DNA of 64,000 bases from Bifidobacteriaceae bacterium UBA2724 (GTDB taxonomy: Bacteria; Actinomycetota; Actinomycetes; Actinomycetales; Bifidobacteriaceae): NCBI GenBank assembly GCA_002353815.1, contig DEKK01000005.1, positions 62,001 through 126,000 of the forward strand, given 5' to 3'. The notes under the pieces were generated by a model. The model did not search any database. It was not told the origin of the DNA and worked only from the letters and a program-made list of their open reading frames with translations. Within the stretch, counting starts at the first letter, position 1, and every line of letters starts with the position of its first letter. The position numbers and the translations under genes are program-made. Shown in pieces: positions 43,236 through 52,970 of this stretch.

Positions 43236-43796
43236 TCACTCCTCTTCGTCACGCATGGCGCCGATCACCGGCTTGTGCTCGGTTTTGCTCGCGGTGGCGG
43301 GTTTGCGCCGGGCCTTCGCACGCTTCTTTTTCTGATTCGGGTGTTCCGGCCCTTCCTGCGGAGGCAGCTGGCACCACCCCTCGCCCACGATGCCCACGAC
43401 CATGTCGATCACCGTCACCACGCACGCCACGATGCATTCGGGGATGAGACCGTGGTAGAACGCGACGTCGCGCCACACGATGCACATGATGAGCTGGCCG
43501 CCGTAGAAACCGGCGAGCACCGACCCGGCGATGGCGAGCGCCTTGCTCAACACCAGCGTGTTGACGGCCTTGGCGGTGTCGATGGTTTTCGTTTTGCCGG
43601 TCGCATACTGCCGCACCTGCCATGCGAGCACGAGCACCACGATGGCGAGCAGGAACAGTATGCCCGACACGAACCACGAGGTGCCCACGGGCGCGATCCT
43701 CATGCTGCGCGTCATGCGCACCAGGGCGTATCCCAGGATTGCGCCGACGACGATGCCGATGATGTAATACCACCAGGGTGTGCGCTTGGCTTTCAT
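43236..43796 (-). CDS. DUF3180 family membrane protein
   Basis: The start at 43796 follows GGAGGG. The 186-residue protein has four membrane helices (about 10-28, 40-60, 83-105, 120-142) and a Lys-rich cytoplasmic tail (K-K-K-R-A-K-A-R-R-K). Actinobacteria carry a DUF3180 gene directly after the folate operon, and this one is in that position, 49 bases after folB-folK. Function is unknown. Confidence 0.88.
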   Translation of the reverse strand: MKAKRTPWWYYIIGIVVGAILGYALVRMTRSMRIAPVGTSWFVSGILFLLAIVVLVLAWQVRQYATGKTKTIDTAKAVNTLVLSKALAIAGSVLAGFYGGQLIMCIVWRDVAFYHGLIPECIVACVVTVIDMVVGIVGEGWCQLPPQEGPEHPNQKKKRAKARRKPATASKTEHKPVIGAMRDEEE

Positions 43797-43845
43797 ATGC
43801 CCTCCTTCAGAACTGCATCGTGTCGAGCAGCCGAACCGTTTGTGA

Positions 43846-44895
43846 TCAAAGGTCTTGGAATCCCTGGCCTGACAGAATCCACGAATCCGAGATCTTCCGC
43901 ACCGCGTCGCAGTCGGGCGCGGCGGCGATGAGATCGCGCACTGCTCCGCCGTGCTCGCCGTGCAGACGCGCGGCGGGGTCGAGGTCAAGCCACGGCGCGA
44001 GGACGAAGGCCCTCTGCCATGCGCGCGGATGCGGCAAGGTGAGCTGCGGGTCGTCGGACACCTCGCCGTCTATGTCGATGATATCGAGGTCCAGCGGGCG
44101 CGACCCCCAGTGCACGTCGCGCGAGCGGCCATGCGCGGTTTCGATGAGCTGCAGCGACGTGAGCAGGGTGCCCGGGTCGAGCGTGGTGTCGATCTGCACC
44201 ACGGCGTTCATGAAGTCGGGCGTGCCGTCCTCCATGCCCCACGGCGCGGTGCGGTACAGTGGCGAGATCCCCGTGACCTGGGTGCCCGGCAGTCCGTCGA
44301 TCGACACGATGGCGCTGCGCATGGCCTGCGCCGCGTCGCCGATGTTGCCGCCCATGGCGATGACGACGTGATGGATGTCCCGGGCACGCGAGCCGTCGGT
44401 CGCCGGACCCCCAGAGCCCGCACGCATCGCGGCGGAGGCCGCCTGCGCAGGCATGGCCCCGCCGTCCGCTGCACCGGAGGGACGCTGCGAATCCTCGCGA
44501 AGCCCCTCGCCCGTCGCGTCGCCCAGGTCGGTCTGCGAGCGCGTGATGGTCACGCTGACGTCGCCGAACGTCACACCGATGGGCGCCTTGGGTTTGTGAA
44601 CGGTGACCTGCACGCGGCGCACGCGCCATGACAGCAGTATGGAATCGGCGATTTTCTGCGCCAGCCGTTCGATGAGGTCGCAATGCTCCCCGCCGATGAC
44701 CGACACGATGCGTTCCGCGATCTGCGAATAGCTCACTGTGTCGACCAAATCATCGCTGCGGCAGGCGTCCGACAGATCGACCCACATCGTCGCGTCCACG
44801 ACGAAAGGCTGCGGATCGCGGTGCTCCGCGTCAAGCACACCATGCGTGCCCATGGCGCTGACGCCCGTCAGCGTGATCGTGTCAAGCTGTGCCAT
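43846..44895 (-). CDS. folB-folK: Bifunctional dihydroneopterin aldolase and HPPK
   Basis: This gene joins two consecutive steps of folate synthesis. Residues 1-118 are FolB (G-V-S-A-M-G-T-H-G-V, then Q-P-F-V-V-D-A-T-M). Residues about 177-349 are FolK, with A-M-G-G-N-I-G-D, Y-R-T-A-P-W-G and the catalytic loop D-V-H-W-G-S-R-P-L-D-L-D-I. A linker of about 55 residues rich in Ala, Gly and Ser joins them. The start at 44895 has GAGGAGG upstream. The fusion is common in bifidobacteria. Confidence 0.95.
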   Translation of the reverse strand: MAQLDTITLTGVSAMGTHGVLDAEHRDPQPFVVDATMWVDLSDACRSDDLVDTVSYSQIAERIVSVIGGEHCDLIERLAQKIADSILLSWRVRRVQVTVHKPKAPIGVTFGDVSVTITRSQTDLGDATGEGLREDSQRPSGAADGGAMPAQAASAAMRAGSGGPATDGSRARDIHHVVIAMGGNIGDAAQAMRSAIVSIDGLPGTQVTGISPLYRTAPWGMEDGTPDFMNAVVQIDTTLDPGTLLTSLQLIETAHGRSRDVHWGSRPLDLDIIDIDGEVSDDPQLTLPHPRAWQRAFVLAPWLDLDPAARLHGEHGGAVRDLIAAAPDCDAVRKISDSWILSGQGFQDL

Positions 44896-45039
44896 TGCAT
44901 CCTCCTCATTGGCCGCCGTCATGGAACGCAGCAGCGCGGGCCGTGCGCGCGTCGTCGCATCGGCGTGGCGCACCCGCGCGGCGGGCGCATCCACCGCCGC
45001 GGCTGCATCGCATGGCGGCGAAACCTCATTATGCCAAGC

Positions 45040-46026
45040 CTACGCCTGTGCCTGTGCGGCCTCGCGCCACGCCCGTCCCATCGCGACCGCCGCGACGGAA
45101 CGACGCACGTCATGCACGCGCACGGCCCAGGCGCCATGCTCTGCGCACAACGCTGACAGCCCCGCCGTCGCATTGTCTTTGTCTTCGGCGGCCTGCGCGT
45201 CGTCCGCTGGCGCGCACCAATCCAATCCGGCGAGGATGCCGCCGATGAAACGCTTGCGCGACTGGCCGATGAGCACCGGATATCCCAGCTTCTGGATCCG
45301 GGCGAGACCTGCGAGAAGCGGCATGTTGCGCTCGGCGTCGGGCTTGGAGAAACCGAGACCCGGGTCGAGGATGATGCGTCCCGGCGCCACGCCGGCGTCG
45401 AGCACGGCGTCGAGCTGGCGGCGCATTTCGTCGATGACGTCGGCGAGCACGCCATGCTCGTAGACCGAGGTGTCGCGGTCCGGGACCCCGCTCGCCGAAC
45501 CCGAAAGCCACGCACGCCAATGCTGCAGGATGTACAGGCAGTCGTTGTCACGGATCACGCGCGGCATGTCGGGGTCCATCTGCCCGCCCGACACATCGTT
45601 GATGATCTGGGCGCCGGTGTCCAGCGCCGCCTGCGCGACGGACGCGCGCGTCGTGTCGATCGACAGCATCGCGCCATGCGGCGTCAGTGCGTTCACCGCG
45701 GTGAGGACCCGGGACTTCTCCGTCTCGGCGTCCACGCGCTGCGCTCCCGGGCGGGTCGATTCGGCGCCGATGTCGATGATGTCGGCGCCGTCACCCATCA
45801 TGTCGAGGCCATGCTGTGCCGCCTTGTCAGGGTCGAGCCACAGCCCGCCGTCCGAGAAAGAATCCGCCGTCACATTGAGCACGCCCATGACGAGCGTCTG
45901 CGGCGCGTCATGCAGACGCCGGAGCGATGAAGGCAAGGTGGGATCGGCGGCGATGCGCCGTTCGCGTTCCGGTGCGGTGGCGGGTGCGTGCGCAGACAGT
46001 GCTGCGGTGTTTTCTGTCATTGTCAT
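45040..46026 (-). CDS. folP: Dihydropteroate synthase
   Basis: FolP condenses p-aminobenzoate with the pterin pyrophosphate and is the sulfonamide target. The 328-residue protein has the pterin-binding signatures V-M-G-V-L-N-V-T-A-D-S-F-S-D-G-G and G-A-D-I-I-D-I-G-A-E-S-T-R-P-G. It also has D-P-G-L-G-F-S-K and V-L-I-G-Q-S-R-K-R-F-I-G. The start at 46026 has GAGGGG upstream. The N-V-T-A-D in place of the more usual N-V-T-P-D is a mild variation. A roughly 45-residue N-terminal extension is present. Confidence 0.95.
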   Translation of the reverse strand: MTMTENTAALSAHAPATAPERERRIAADPTLPSSLRRLHDAPQTLVMGVLNVTADSFSDGGLWLDPDKAAQHGLDMMGDGADIIDIGAESTRPGAQRVDAETEKSRVLTAVNALTPHGAMLSIDTTRASVAQAALDTGAQIINDVSGGQMDPDMPRVIRDNDCLYILQHWRAWLSGSASGVPDRDTSVYEHGVLADVIDEMRRQLDAVLDAGVAPGRIILDPGLGFSKPDAERNMPLLAGLARIQKLGYPVLIGQSRKRFIGGILAGLDWCAPADDAQAAEDKDNATAGLSALCAEHGAWAVRVHDVRRSVAAVAMGRAWREAAQAQA

Positions 46027-46250
46027 ATGTCCCCTCAATTGTGTACCTCAGTTTGTGTTCCGGGGTTGTTGCGCCTGCATGCGCGAACGCCTGCAGGCCC
46101 GTGACTTTTCAATTATCGATTTTTCAATTATTCCGTCGGGCTTTCCCGCGGCCCGGATGCCGCCCGCGCCCTGTGGTCGCGGTGACGCCGGCGCGCGTCG
46201 TCCCGATGGTTTCCCGCCTGGCATGGCGCCCGGCGGAAAGGCGGCTGCTG

Positions 46251-46883
46251 TCAGCCCCTGCAGATGAGCTGCATGGCTTCGGCGCGGGTCGCCGCGTTCC
46301 TCATGATGCCACGCACCGCCGATGTGGTGGTGCGCGCCTGGGATTTCTTCACTCCGCGCATCGACATGCACAGGTGTTCACATTCGATGACGACGAGGCA
46401 GCCCTTGGCGTCGAGCTCCGACATGATGGTGTCGGCTATCTGCTTGGTGAGACGCTCCTGCACCTGCGGACGGCGGGCATACACCTCAACGAGCCGTGCG
46501 AGCTTGGACAGCCCCACGACCATGCCGTTGCTCGGGCAGTACGCGATGTGCGCGACGCCGAAGAACGGCAGCAGATGGTGCTCGCACACCGAGTAGAGCT
46601 CGATGTCTCGCACGACCACCATTTCGTCGGTGTCCGTTTTGAACTGGCGCTGCAGAGGCTCCTCCGGCGACTTGTAGAGCCCGCCGAACAGCTCCTTGCT
46701 CGCGCGTGCGATGCGGTCCGGGGTGTCGAGCAGACCCTCGCGGTCGGGGTCCTCGCCGATTGCCACGAGGAAGTCGCGTACCGCGCGGCGCACGCCGTCG
46801 TAGTCGTAACGGTGCAGACCGTCGGGGCTGATGAGTTCCTCATCCGCCGTGGCGCGCATGGAATCATTGTTGTCGTTGACCAT
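46251..46883 (-). CDS. folE: GTP cyclohydrolase I
   Basis: FolE opens the folate pathway by converting GTP to dihydroneopterin triphosphate. The 210-residue protein has the zinc site Y-S-V-C-E-H-H-L-L-P and the later I-E-C-E-H-L-C-M-S-M-R-G, with the Cys and His ligands intact. It lies between ftsH and folP in the usual actinobacterial order. The gap to folP (46027-46250) contains a repeated TTTTCAATTAT element. Confidence 0.96.
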   Translation of the reverse strand: MVNDNNDSMRATADEELISPDGLHRYDYDGVRRAVRDFLVAIGEDPDREGLLDTPDRIARASKELFGGLYKSPEEPLQRQFKTDTDEMVVVRDIELYSVCEHHLLPFFGVAHIAYCPSNGMVVGLSKLARLVEVYARRPQVQERLTKQIADTIMSELDAKGCLVVIECEHLCMSMRGVKKSQARTTTSAVRGIMRNAATRAEAMQLICRG

Positions 46884-47172
46884 TACACCTTGCCTTTCAG
46901 ATGTCCCGAATCCTTACCTTAGCGCGGAAACCGCGCCGACAGCGAGATTCGCATGCACCGCAGTCACGTGCGGCGCAGAAAACGACAGATGAGACAAGGC
47001 GGACGGCATGCATCGCAGCACCGACGGCAGGAGCGGCAGACGCGAGATTCCCCGATTCGTCGCATACGACACAGCGGGCCCGGACTTCCCATGGAAACCC
47101 GGGCCCGCTGGTGCAGACAATCGGAGCCGTCGCGGTCCATCGCCGTTTAGGACGCCGCGCCATCACATCACG

Positions 47173-49374
47173 TCAGGCGTTCGACTGCCCTGGCTGGTCC
47201 GGCTGACCTGGCTGCGCATCGGATTGCGGCGCGTCCGGGACCTCGGGGGTTCCGGGAGCCGGCTGACCAGCTGGCTGATCGTCCTGCGCGGCATTGTCCG
47301 CCTCGCGTTCGGCGGCGGACTGCAGGCTGCGGCGCAGCGACTCGGGGATCGGAACCGGAGGACGGTCCGACACCGTGCGGTTCTCGTTCGACAGCCACTG
47401 GGTGCGTTCCGGAGCCTTCTTGATATCCTTGAACACCACCGCGAGTTCCTTCTCGTTCAGCGTCTCCTTGACAAGGAGCTGGCGCACGAGTTCGTCGAGG
47501 ATGTCGCGGTTCTCGTTGATGATCTGCCATGCCTCGTTGTGAGCGTTCTCAAGCAGGTCGTGCACCTCGTGGTCCACGATCTGGAGCGTCTCTTCCGAGA
47601 ACTTGCGCGACTGCAGTCCGTCGATGCCGTCCTCCTGCTTGGCGTCGCCCCACTTGACGGAGCCGAGCTTGGTGGAGAAGCCGTCTTCGAGCACCATCTG
47701 GCGCGCGATGTCGGTGGCCTTCTCGATGTCGTTCGACGCACCGGTGGTCGGGTCATGGAACACAACCTCCTCGGCGGTGCGCCCGCCCATGGCGTAGGCG
47801 AGCTGGTCGAGCAGCTGGTTGCGTGTCTCGGAGTAACGGTCCGACGTCGGCATGACCATCGTGTAGCCCAGCGCACGGCCTCGCGGAAGGATCGTGACCT
47901 TGGTGACGGGGTCGGTGTTGTGCAGTGCGGCGGCGACCAGCGCGTGGCCGCCCTCGTGGTACGCGGTGTTGCGCAGCTCCTCGGCCGCCATGCCGGTGGA
48001 ACGGCGGCGCGGACCGCTCATCACGCGGTCGATCGCCTCGTCGATGGCGCGGTTGTCGATGAGCTGGGCGTTGGCACGCGCGGTGAGCAACGCGGCTTCG
48101 TTGAGCACGTTGGCCAGATCGGCGCCGGTGTAGCCCGGGGTGCGCACTGCCACCTGGTGCAGGTCGACGCCCGGAGCGAACGGCTTGCCCTTGGCGTGCA
48201 CCTTGAGAATCGCCTCGCGTCCGGCGAGGTCCGGCGCCTCCACAGCCACCTGGCGGTCGAAACGGCCGGGGCGCAGAAGGGCGGGGTCGAGCACGTCGGG
48301 GCGGTTCGTCGCGGCGATCACAATCAGGCTCGTGTCGTTGTCGAAGCCGTCCATCTCGACAAGCAGCTGGTTGAGCGTCTGCTCGCGTTCGTCCACGCCG
48401 CCGTTGGCGCTGTTGCCACGGCGACGTCCGACGGCGTCGATTTCATCGATGAAGATGATGGCCGGGGCGTTCTTCTTCGCCTCATCGAACAGGTCACGCA
48501 CACGCGAAGCGCCCAGACCCACGAACATCTCGACGAAGTCGGAGCCCGCCATGGAATAGAACGGGACGCCCGCCTCGCCTGCGATGGCTCGCGCCAGCAG
48601 CGTCTTGCCGGTTCCCGGAGGGCCGTAGAGCAGCACGCCTCGCGGGATTCGCGCACCGAGCCTCTGGTATTTCGTCGGGTCCTTGAGGAAGTCCTTGATC
48701 TCTTCGACTTCCTGGACCGCCGCCTCTTCGCCGGCGACGTCCTTGAACTTGGTCTTCGGGGTGTCGCCTTCGCCGAGCTTCTTGCTGCTGCTCTTGTTGC
48801 CGAACAGCGCACCTCCCGCGCCGCCCTGCATGCGGTCGAGCAGCCACCAGAACGCCAGGAAGATGATGACGAACGGAATCATCGTGGTTATGAGGTATTC
48901 CACGACGCTGTTGCTTGACGAAATCGTCGAGGTGTAGCCGTCCTTGAGGTTGGCGTCCTCGACGGCGCTGACGACCTCCTCGCCCTGCGGGAACACGTAG
49001 TAGAACGCGACGTTCTTGCCATAGTTATGGGACTGGCCGTTCCTGTCGGTCTTGACGAAGTCATCAGTGAGGTCGAGCGTGACGGTGTACCTGCCGCCGT
49101 CGATCTCGGCGTAGGTGGCCTTGCCGTCCTTGAGCAGTTCCAAGCCGTCCTTGGTGTCGATGATCCTCGCCGCCCCGGCGTTGCTGAGCTGGAAGCCGAC
49201 GAGGATGAGCACCACGATCACACCCACCCAAATCCACGGGTTGCGCCACCAGGGCTTTTTGCCGCCCTTGCGGTTGTTGTTGCCATTGCCCCCGTTGTTG
49301 TCATCTGGATCGTCGAATGGGTCGAAACCGTTTTGCGGGTTCCGTCCATTCCCGGGGTCGTTGGGAAAGCTCAT
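47173..49374 (-). CDS. ftsH: ATP-dependent zinc metalloprotease
   Basis: FtsH degrades misassembled membrane proteins. The 733-residue protein has an Asn/Gly-rich N-terminus and helices at about 45-66 and 157-182 around an external domain. The AAA module has Walker A G-P-P-G-T-G-K-T (251-258), and the zinc site is H-E-G-G-H. A Gln/Pro/Asp-rich tail of about 60 residues follows the protease domain. Its ATG overlaps the stop of hpt. Confidence 0.97.
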   Translation of the reverse strand: MSFPNDPGNGRNPQNGFDPFDDPDDNNGGNGNNNRKGGKKPWWRNPWIWVGVIVVLILVGFQLSNAGAARIIDTKDGLELLKDGKATYAEIDGGRYTVTLDLTDDFVKTDRNGQSHNYGKNVAFYYVFPQGEEVVSAVEDANLKDGYTSTISSSNSVVEYLITTMIPFVIIFLAFWWLLDRMQGGAGGALFGNKSSSKKLGEGDTPKTKFKDVAGEEAAVQEVEEIKDFLKDPTKYQRLGARIPRGVLLYGPPGTGKTLLARAIAGEAGVPFYSMAGSDFVEMFVGLGASRVRDLFDEAKKNAPAIIFIDEIDAVGRRRGNSANGGVDEREQTLNQLLVEMDGFDNDTSLIVIAATNRPDVLDPALLRPGRFDRQVAVEAPDLAGREAILKVHAKGKPFAPGVDLHQVAVRTPGYTGADLANVLNEAALLTARANAQLIDNRAIDEAIDRVMSGPRRRSTGMAAEELRNTAYHEGGHALVAAALHNTDPVTKVTILPRGRALGYTMVMPTSDRYSETRNQLLDQLAYAMGGRTAEEVVFHDPTTGASNDIEKATDIARQMVLEDGFSTKLGSVKWGDAKQEDGIDGLQSRKFSEETLQIVDHEVHDLLENAHNEAWQIINENRDILDELVRQLLVKETLNEKELAVVFKDIKKAPERTQWLSNENRTVSDRPPVPIPESLRRSLQSAAEREADNAAQDDQPAGQPAPGTPEVPDAPQSDAQPGQPDQPGQSNA

Positions 49375-49943
49375 TTTGCCTCCTTGCTGTACACCGATGG
49401 CTTGAGAATTGCCACGGAATCCAGATTCCTGTATTTTTCTGCGTAGTCCAGACCGAAACCAACGACGAATTCGTCTGGAATAACAATACCTTGATACTTC
49501 GGGTGGAGCTCGGTCTTATGCCGCGCAGGTTTGTCGAACAGCGCGAAGACCTCGACCGACGCCGCCCCACGGCGCCGCAGCTCGTTGACGAGCCATTCCA
49601 GCGTGAGACCGGAATCGATGATGTCTTCGACCACGAGCACATTCCTGCCGCGCACATCGGTCGACAGGTCCTGGCGCATGGTCACGGTACCGCTCGACGA
49701 GGTGCCCGAGCCATAGCTCGACAGACTCACGAAATCCATCTGCGCGTTGATGCTCATGGCTTGGGACAGCGCCACGAGGGTGTTCACCGCGCCCTTGAGC
49801 ACACCGACCAGCAGCACGTCGCGACCTGCGTAATCCTGCGACACCTGGCGGGCGACTTCTTCGATCTTCGCATCGATTTGCGCGCGGGTCACCAGTTCGC
49901 GATCGATATCCTCAGCAACATCCGAAATTTTCATATCGACCAT
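49371..49943 (-). CDS. hpt: Hypoxanthine phosphoribosyltransferase
   Basis: Hpt salvages hypoxanthine and guanine using PRPP. The 190-residue protein has the PRPP-binding motif V-L-V-V-E-D-I-I-D-S-G-L-T and the catalytic loop S-S-Y-G-S-G-T. V-G-F-G-L-D-Y-A-E-K-Y-R-N-L is the C-terminal purine-binding segment. Starts at 49943 and 49934 (M-K-I-S-D) are both possible. In many bacteria tilS sits directly upstream of hpt, but here only 148 bases separate it from dacB and no tilS is present. Confidence 0.95.
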   Translation of the reverse strand: MVDMKISDVAEDIDRELVTRAQIDAKIEEVARQVSQDYAGRDVLLVGVLKGAVNTLVALSQAMSINAQMDFVSLSSYGSGTSSSGTVTMRQDLSTDVRGRNVLVVEDIIDSGLTLEWLVNELRRRGAASVEVFALFDKPARHKTELHPKYQGIVIPDEFVVGFGLDYAEKYRNLDSVAILKPSVYSKEAK

Positions 49944-50091
49944 CTTCTCACAACACTTCGTCGATTAACTGGGAAATACCTGAAAAACAGGCAATGTTCG
50001 CTGTAAGCGATAATTACGTTTTCGCCGATTCGCCCTCCATGCGGCAGGTTCCCGGCCGCCGCGCCACCGCACCAGCAGGCCCCGCGCCGCG

Positions 50092-51540
50092 TCACAGTTT
50101 GCCGACCGCGTTTGCGAGCGCGAACTCGTCGGAAGACACAGCCCACGCGACGGCGGGGTCCTGGCACACGGTGGCGAAGAACACGACCGACCCGTCGCTG
50201 AGCATGATGGTGCCCGTCAAGGCGCGCGCGTTCTCCAGCGTGCCGGTCTTCAGACGCTCCAGGCCAAACGTGGGCGCCTCGAAACCAGCCCTGGGCTTGT
50301 CGATTCCGGGAACGAGCATGGCGTTCATCATCGGCGACGCGTCCGAATCCTCATCAAGTACGAGATCCCGCTCGACCTGGGCCAGGGTGAGCGCCGCGAT
50401 GCGCGTGCCCTGCGTCAGGCCCGAGCAGTCCTTAAGAGACAGGCCGTCCGAGAAAATCCCCGCGGCCTTCACCGTGTCGGTGACCGCCTGAGCCGCGCCC
50501 GCCGGCGAATTCTCATATCCCATCTTCAGCGCGATGAGACGTCCGAATTCCTCGGCGAGGGTGTTCCATGAATTCTTGAGCATCACCCGCATGACCTCGT
50601 AAAGCGGGGCTGACGAGACGGACGCGATCTGCGTCGCGTCGTCAGGCGTCGTGACGGATTCCGGATTGTCGGCGTTCGACACCGTCACGCCGACGCCCGA
50701 CAGCTGGCTGGCGAATTCCTTGGCGACGTTCAGGGCCGCGGTCGCCGTTTTCGGAGGATACGCGGAATCCTGCACGTCGAGGTTCTCGGGCACGTAGGTG
50801 CCCCACTGGCGGTCCATGTCGATGGCCATCGAGGCCATGGGCATCTCGAATATATAGTCCTGGTTGTTGCTGTCGATTCCGTCAGGTAGGCGTTTGTCGC
50901 CGAACAGCGTGTCGTCGTATTCCAATGTGACCTGCGACACGCCCTGGTCCTCGAGCGCCGACGCGGTTTCTTTCACCAGCGTGGCGATTCCGGCGCGGCC
51001 GTTGACATGATTGGGGTCGTTCTCGCCTCTGCCCAGCAGCAGGTCCCCGTTGCCTTTCAGCACGATCGTGGCTTTCCCATCCGTCACGTCGCCATCCACC
51101 AGCACCTGCGTGTCGAGCGTCTGGTAGAGATCAAGCTGCCTGGTTGCGGCGAACGCCGTGAGGGTCTTGGTCGTCGAGGCGGGTTCGCGGGCGGTCTCGG
51201 CGTCATGTTCGGCGATCCGGTTGCCATTGATGTCGAGGAAGACCGCGGAATACGTCGTGCCGATGTCGGCGCTCTGCGTGAACGCATCGAACTGCTGCTT
51301 GATGGCCGCCGCCATGCCGGCCGACACACCGGAGCCGTCCTGGGTGAAGTTCGGTGCGAGGGTCGCCGCAGCCTTGGCAGTGCGGATGGAGAGGCGATAG
51401 GTCATGGTCTCGGAGCCTTGCTGACGGTACCTGCTGCCCGCCATGACCAATCCGGAGAACACAAGCACGGAAGCGACACATGCGGAGATGATCCGAATCA
51501 GGATCAGAGGCACCCCTTGTCTTTTTTCAGCGTGTTTCAT
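50092..51540 (-). CDS. dacB: D-alanyl-D-alanine carboxypeptidase (PBP4 type)
   Basis: This 482-residue class C penicillin-binding protein has a signal anchor (about 11-35). The catalytic S-T-T-K is at 122-125, an S-N-A-D segment lies near 310, and K-T-G-T is near 434. It trims the pentapeptide side chain of peptidoglycan outside the membrane. In actinobacteria the gene usually precedes tilS and hpt. Here hpt follows directly. Confidence 0.92.
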   Translation of the reverse strand: MKHAEKRQGVPLILIRIISACVASVLVFSGLVMAGSRYRQQGSETMTYRLSIRTAKAAATLAPNFTQDGSGVSAGMAAAIKQQFDAFTQSADIGTTYSAVFLDINGNRIAEHDAETAREPASTTKTLTAFAATRQLDLYQTLDTQVLVDGDVTDGKATIVLKGNGDLLLGRGENDPNHVNGRAGIATLVKETASALEDQGVSQVTLEYDDTLFGDKRLPDGIDSNNQDYIFEMPMASMAIDMDRQWGTYVPENLDVQDSAYPPKTATAALNVAKEFASQLSGVGVTVSNADNPESVTTPDDATQIASVSSAPLYEVMRVMLKNSWNTLAEEFGRLIALKMGYENSPAGAAQAVTDTVKAAGIFSDGLSLKDCSGLTQGTRIAALTLAQVERDLVLDEDSDASPMMNAMLVPGIDKPRAGFEAPTFGLERLKTGTLENARALTGTIMLSDGSVVFFATVCQDPAVAWAVSSDEFALANAVGKL

Positions 51541-51701
51541 GCATTCCCCCAGTGGAAACAGGCGTATGGCAAATACTCAACGACACCGTGAACTTTACCG
51601 CGGTCAGCATACATCGCGGCGCATCGCGCCGCTGCGCCGACGGCGGTCGCATACGGAACCGTTCGGCGCGACAGGGGACGCAGGACAGTGCGAACGGCCA
51701 G

Positions 51702-52970
51702 TCATTCGTCCCCTTCGCCCATCTCTTCGGCCACCACTTCTTTCGATGCGCCTTGGTGCGCGATCGGCTTCCATTCGGGTTTCGAGAAGATGGCGACGAA
51801 CGAAATCGGCACATAGCTCAGCATGTACACGGGGAAACTCAGGCAGTACGCCACGAGCTCGCGGTTCGTGGCACCGATCTTGTCACGTTCGAAAATCGAA
51901 GTGATTGCGGCCAGGAGCATGAGAGTGAGCAAAGATTCCACCAACGCCAGGCCCCACACGCGCATGATGCCCAGCTGGCTCTGCCACGTCACGAACCCGC
52001 AGGCGGCGAAGATCAGTCCCAGCACGATGCGAATGATGGTGACCAATGTGAGCGGGCAGATCATGAGCGACAGATCCACCGCCGAGAAATCGCGTTCCCG
52101 GATCGCATATTTGATGAGTTCCAGACCGTAGTAACGGAACACCTGCAGGAACCCCTTGCTCCACCGCACGCGCTGACGCCACGACTGCGCAAAGGTGACG
52201 GGCTGCTCGTCATACAGCATCGCCTTGCCGCAATACCCGATGGTGTCGCCGTGAAGGATCGTGTCCATGGTGAATTCGAGGTCTTCGGTGAGCAGATGGA
52301 ACTTCCAGCCCTTGTTGCGCTCCATGATCTTGCGCGAAAACAGGAACCCCGTGCCTCCCACGTGGCAGCTGGTGCCCAGCACGTGGCGCGTGCCGTTGAG
52401 AAATCGCCCCTCGCGCACGAACCACAGCGCCGAACCCGACGACACCCAGTTTTCCGAGAAATTCACGGAATTGCGGTAGCTGGTGAGCGCCTGGAAGCCC
52501 GCATGAAAAGCCTTGTTCATCTCTTCGACGTAATGCTTGTCGAGCAGGTTGTCGGCGTCGAAGACCATGTAGGCGTCGTATTTCTCGGAGGCGCCGGATT
52601 CGCGGATGGTGTCGAGCAGATAGGTGAGCGCGTAGCCTTTGCCGATCTGCTCCTTGTTGAAGCGCTCGACCACGTGGCATCCCATGTCGCGGCACAGCTG
52701 GGCGGTGTTGTCGTCGCAGTTGTCGGCGACGACCCAGATGTCGATTTTCTCTTCCGGATACGTCTGGTGGTGGATGCAGTTGATGAGGTTGCCGATGACC
52801 TTCGCTTCGTTGCGCGCCGAAATCAGCACGCAGTAGTTCTTGTCGAATGGCGCGTCGGGGTAGTCCACCGTCTTGGCGAAGGCCCCGATGACGATGCACA
52901 CGACCTGGTACACCATGACCAAGGTGCCGATGATGCCGATGATGATGTCGAGAAATGTGAGAAGACCCAT
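51702..52970 (-). CDS. Membrane-embedded family 2 glycosyltransferase
   Basis: The start M-G-L-L-T at 52970 is chosen because its ATG overlaps the upstream TGA and AAGGA lies nine bases away. An ATG three codons earlier has no room for a ribosome site. The 422-residue protein has an N-terminal helix and a GT-A fold with V-F-D-A-D-N (D-X-D) and T-E-D-L-E-F. The Q-R-V-R-W motif of processive synthases is present, and four C-terminal helices follow. It resembles polysaccharide synthases of the BcsA or hyaluronan type. Confidence 0.88.
   Translation of the reverse strand: MGLLTFLDIIIGIIGTLVMVYQVVCIVIGAFAKTVDYPDAPFDKNYCVLISARNEAKVIGNLINCIHHQTYPEEKIDIWVVADNCDDNTAQLCRDMGCHVVERFNKEQIGKGYALTYLLDTIRESGASEKYDAYMVFDADNLLDKHYVEEMNKAFHAGFQALTSYRNSVNFSENWVSSGSALWFVREGRFLNGTRHVLGTSCHVGGTGFLFSRKIMERNKGWKFHLLTEDLEFTMDTILHGDTIGYCGKAMLYDEQPVTFAQSWRQRVRWSKGFLQVFRYYGLELIKYAIRERDFSAVDLSLMICPLTLVTIIRIVLGLIFAACGFVTWQSQLGIMRVWGLALVESLLTLMLLAAITSIFERDKIGATNRELVAYCLSFPVYMLSYVPISFVAIFSKPEWKPIAHQGASKEVVAEEMGEGDE

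Noticed and set aside
47008..48918. Plus-strand 636-codon open frame
   Set aside because: It is antisense to ftsH.
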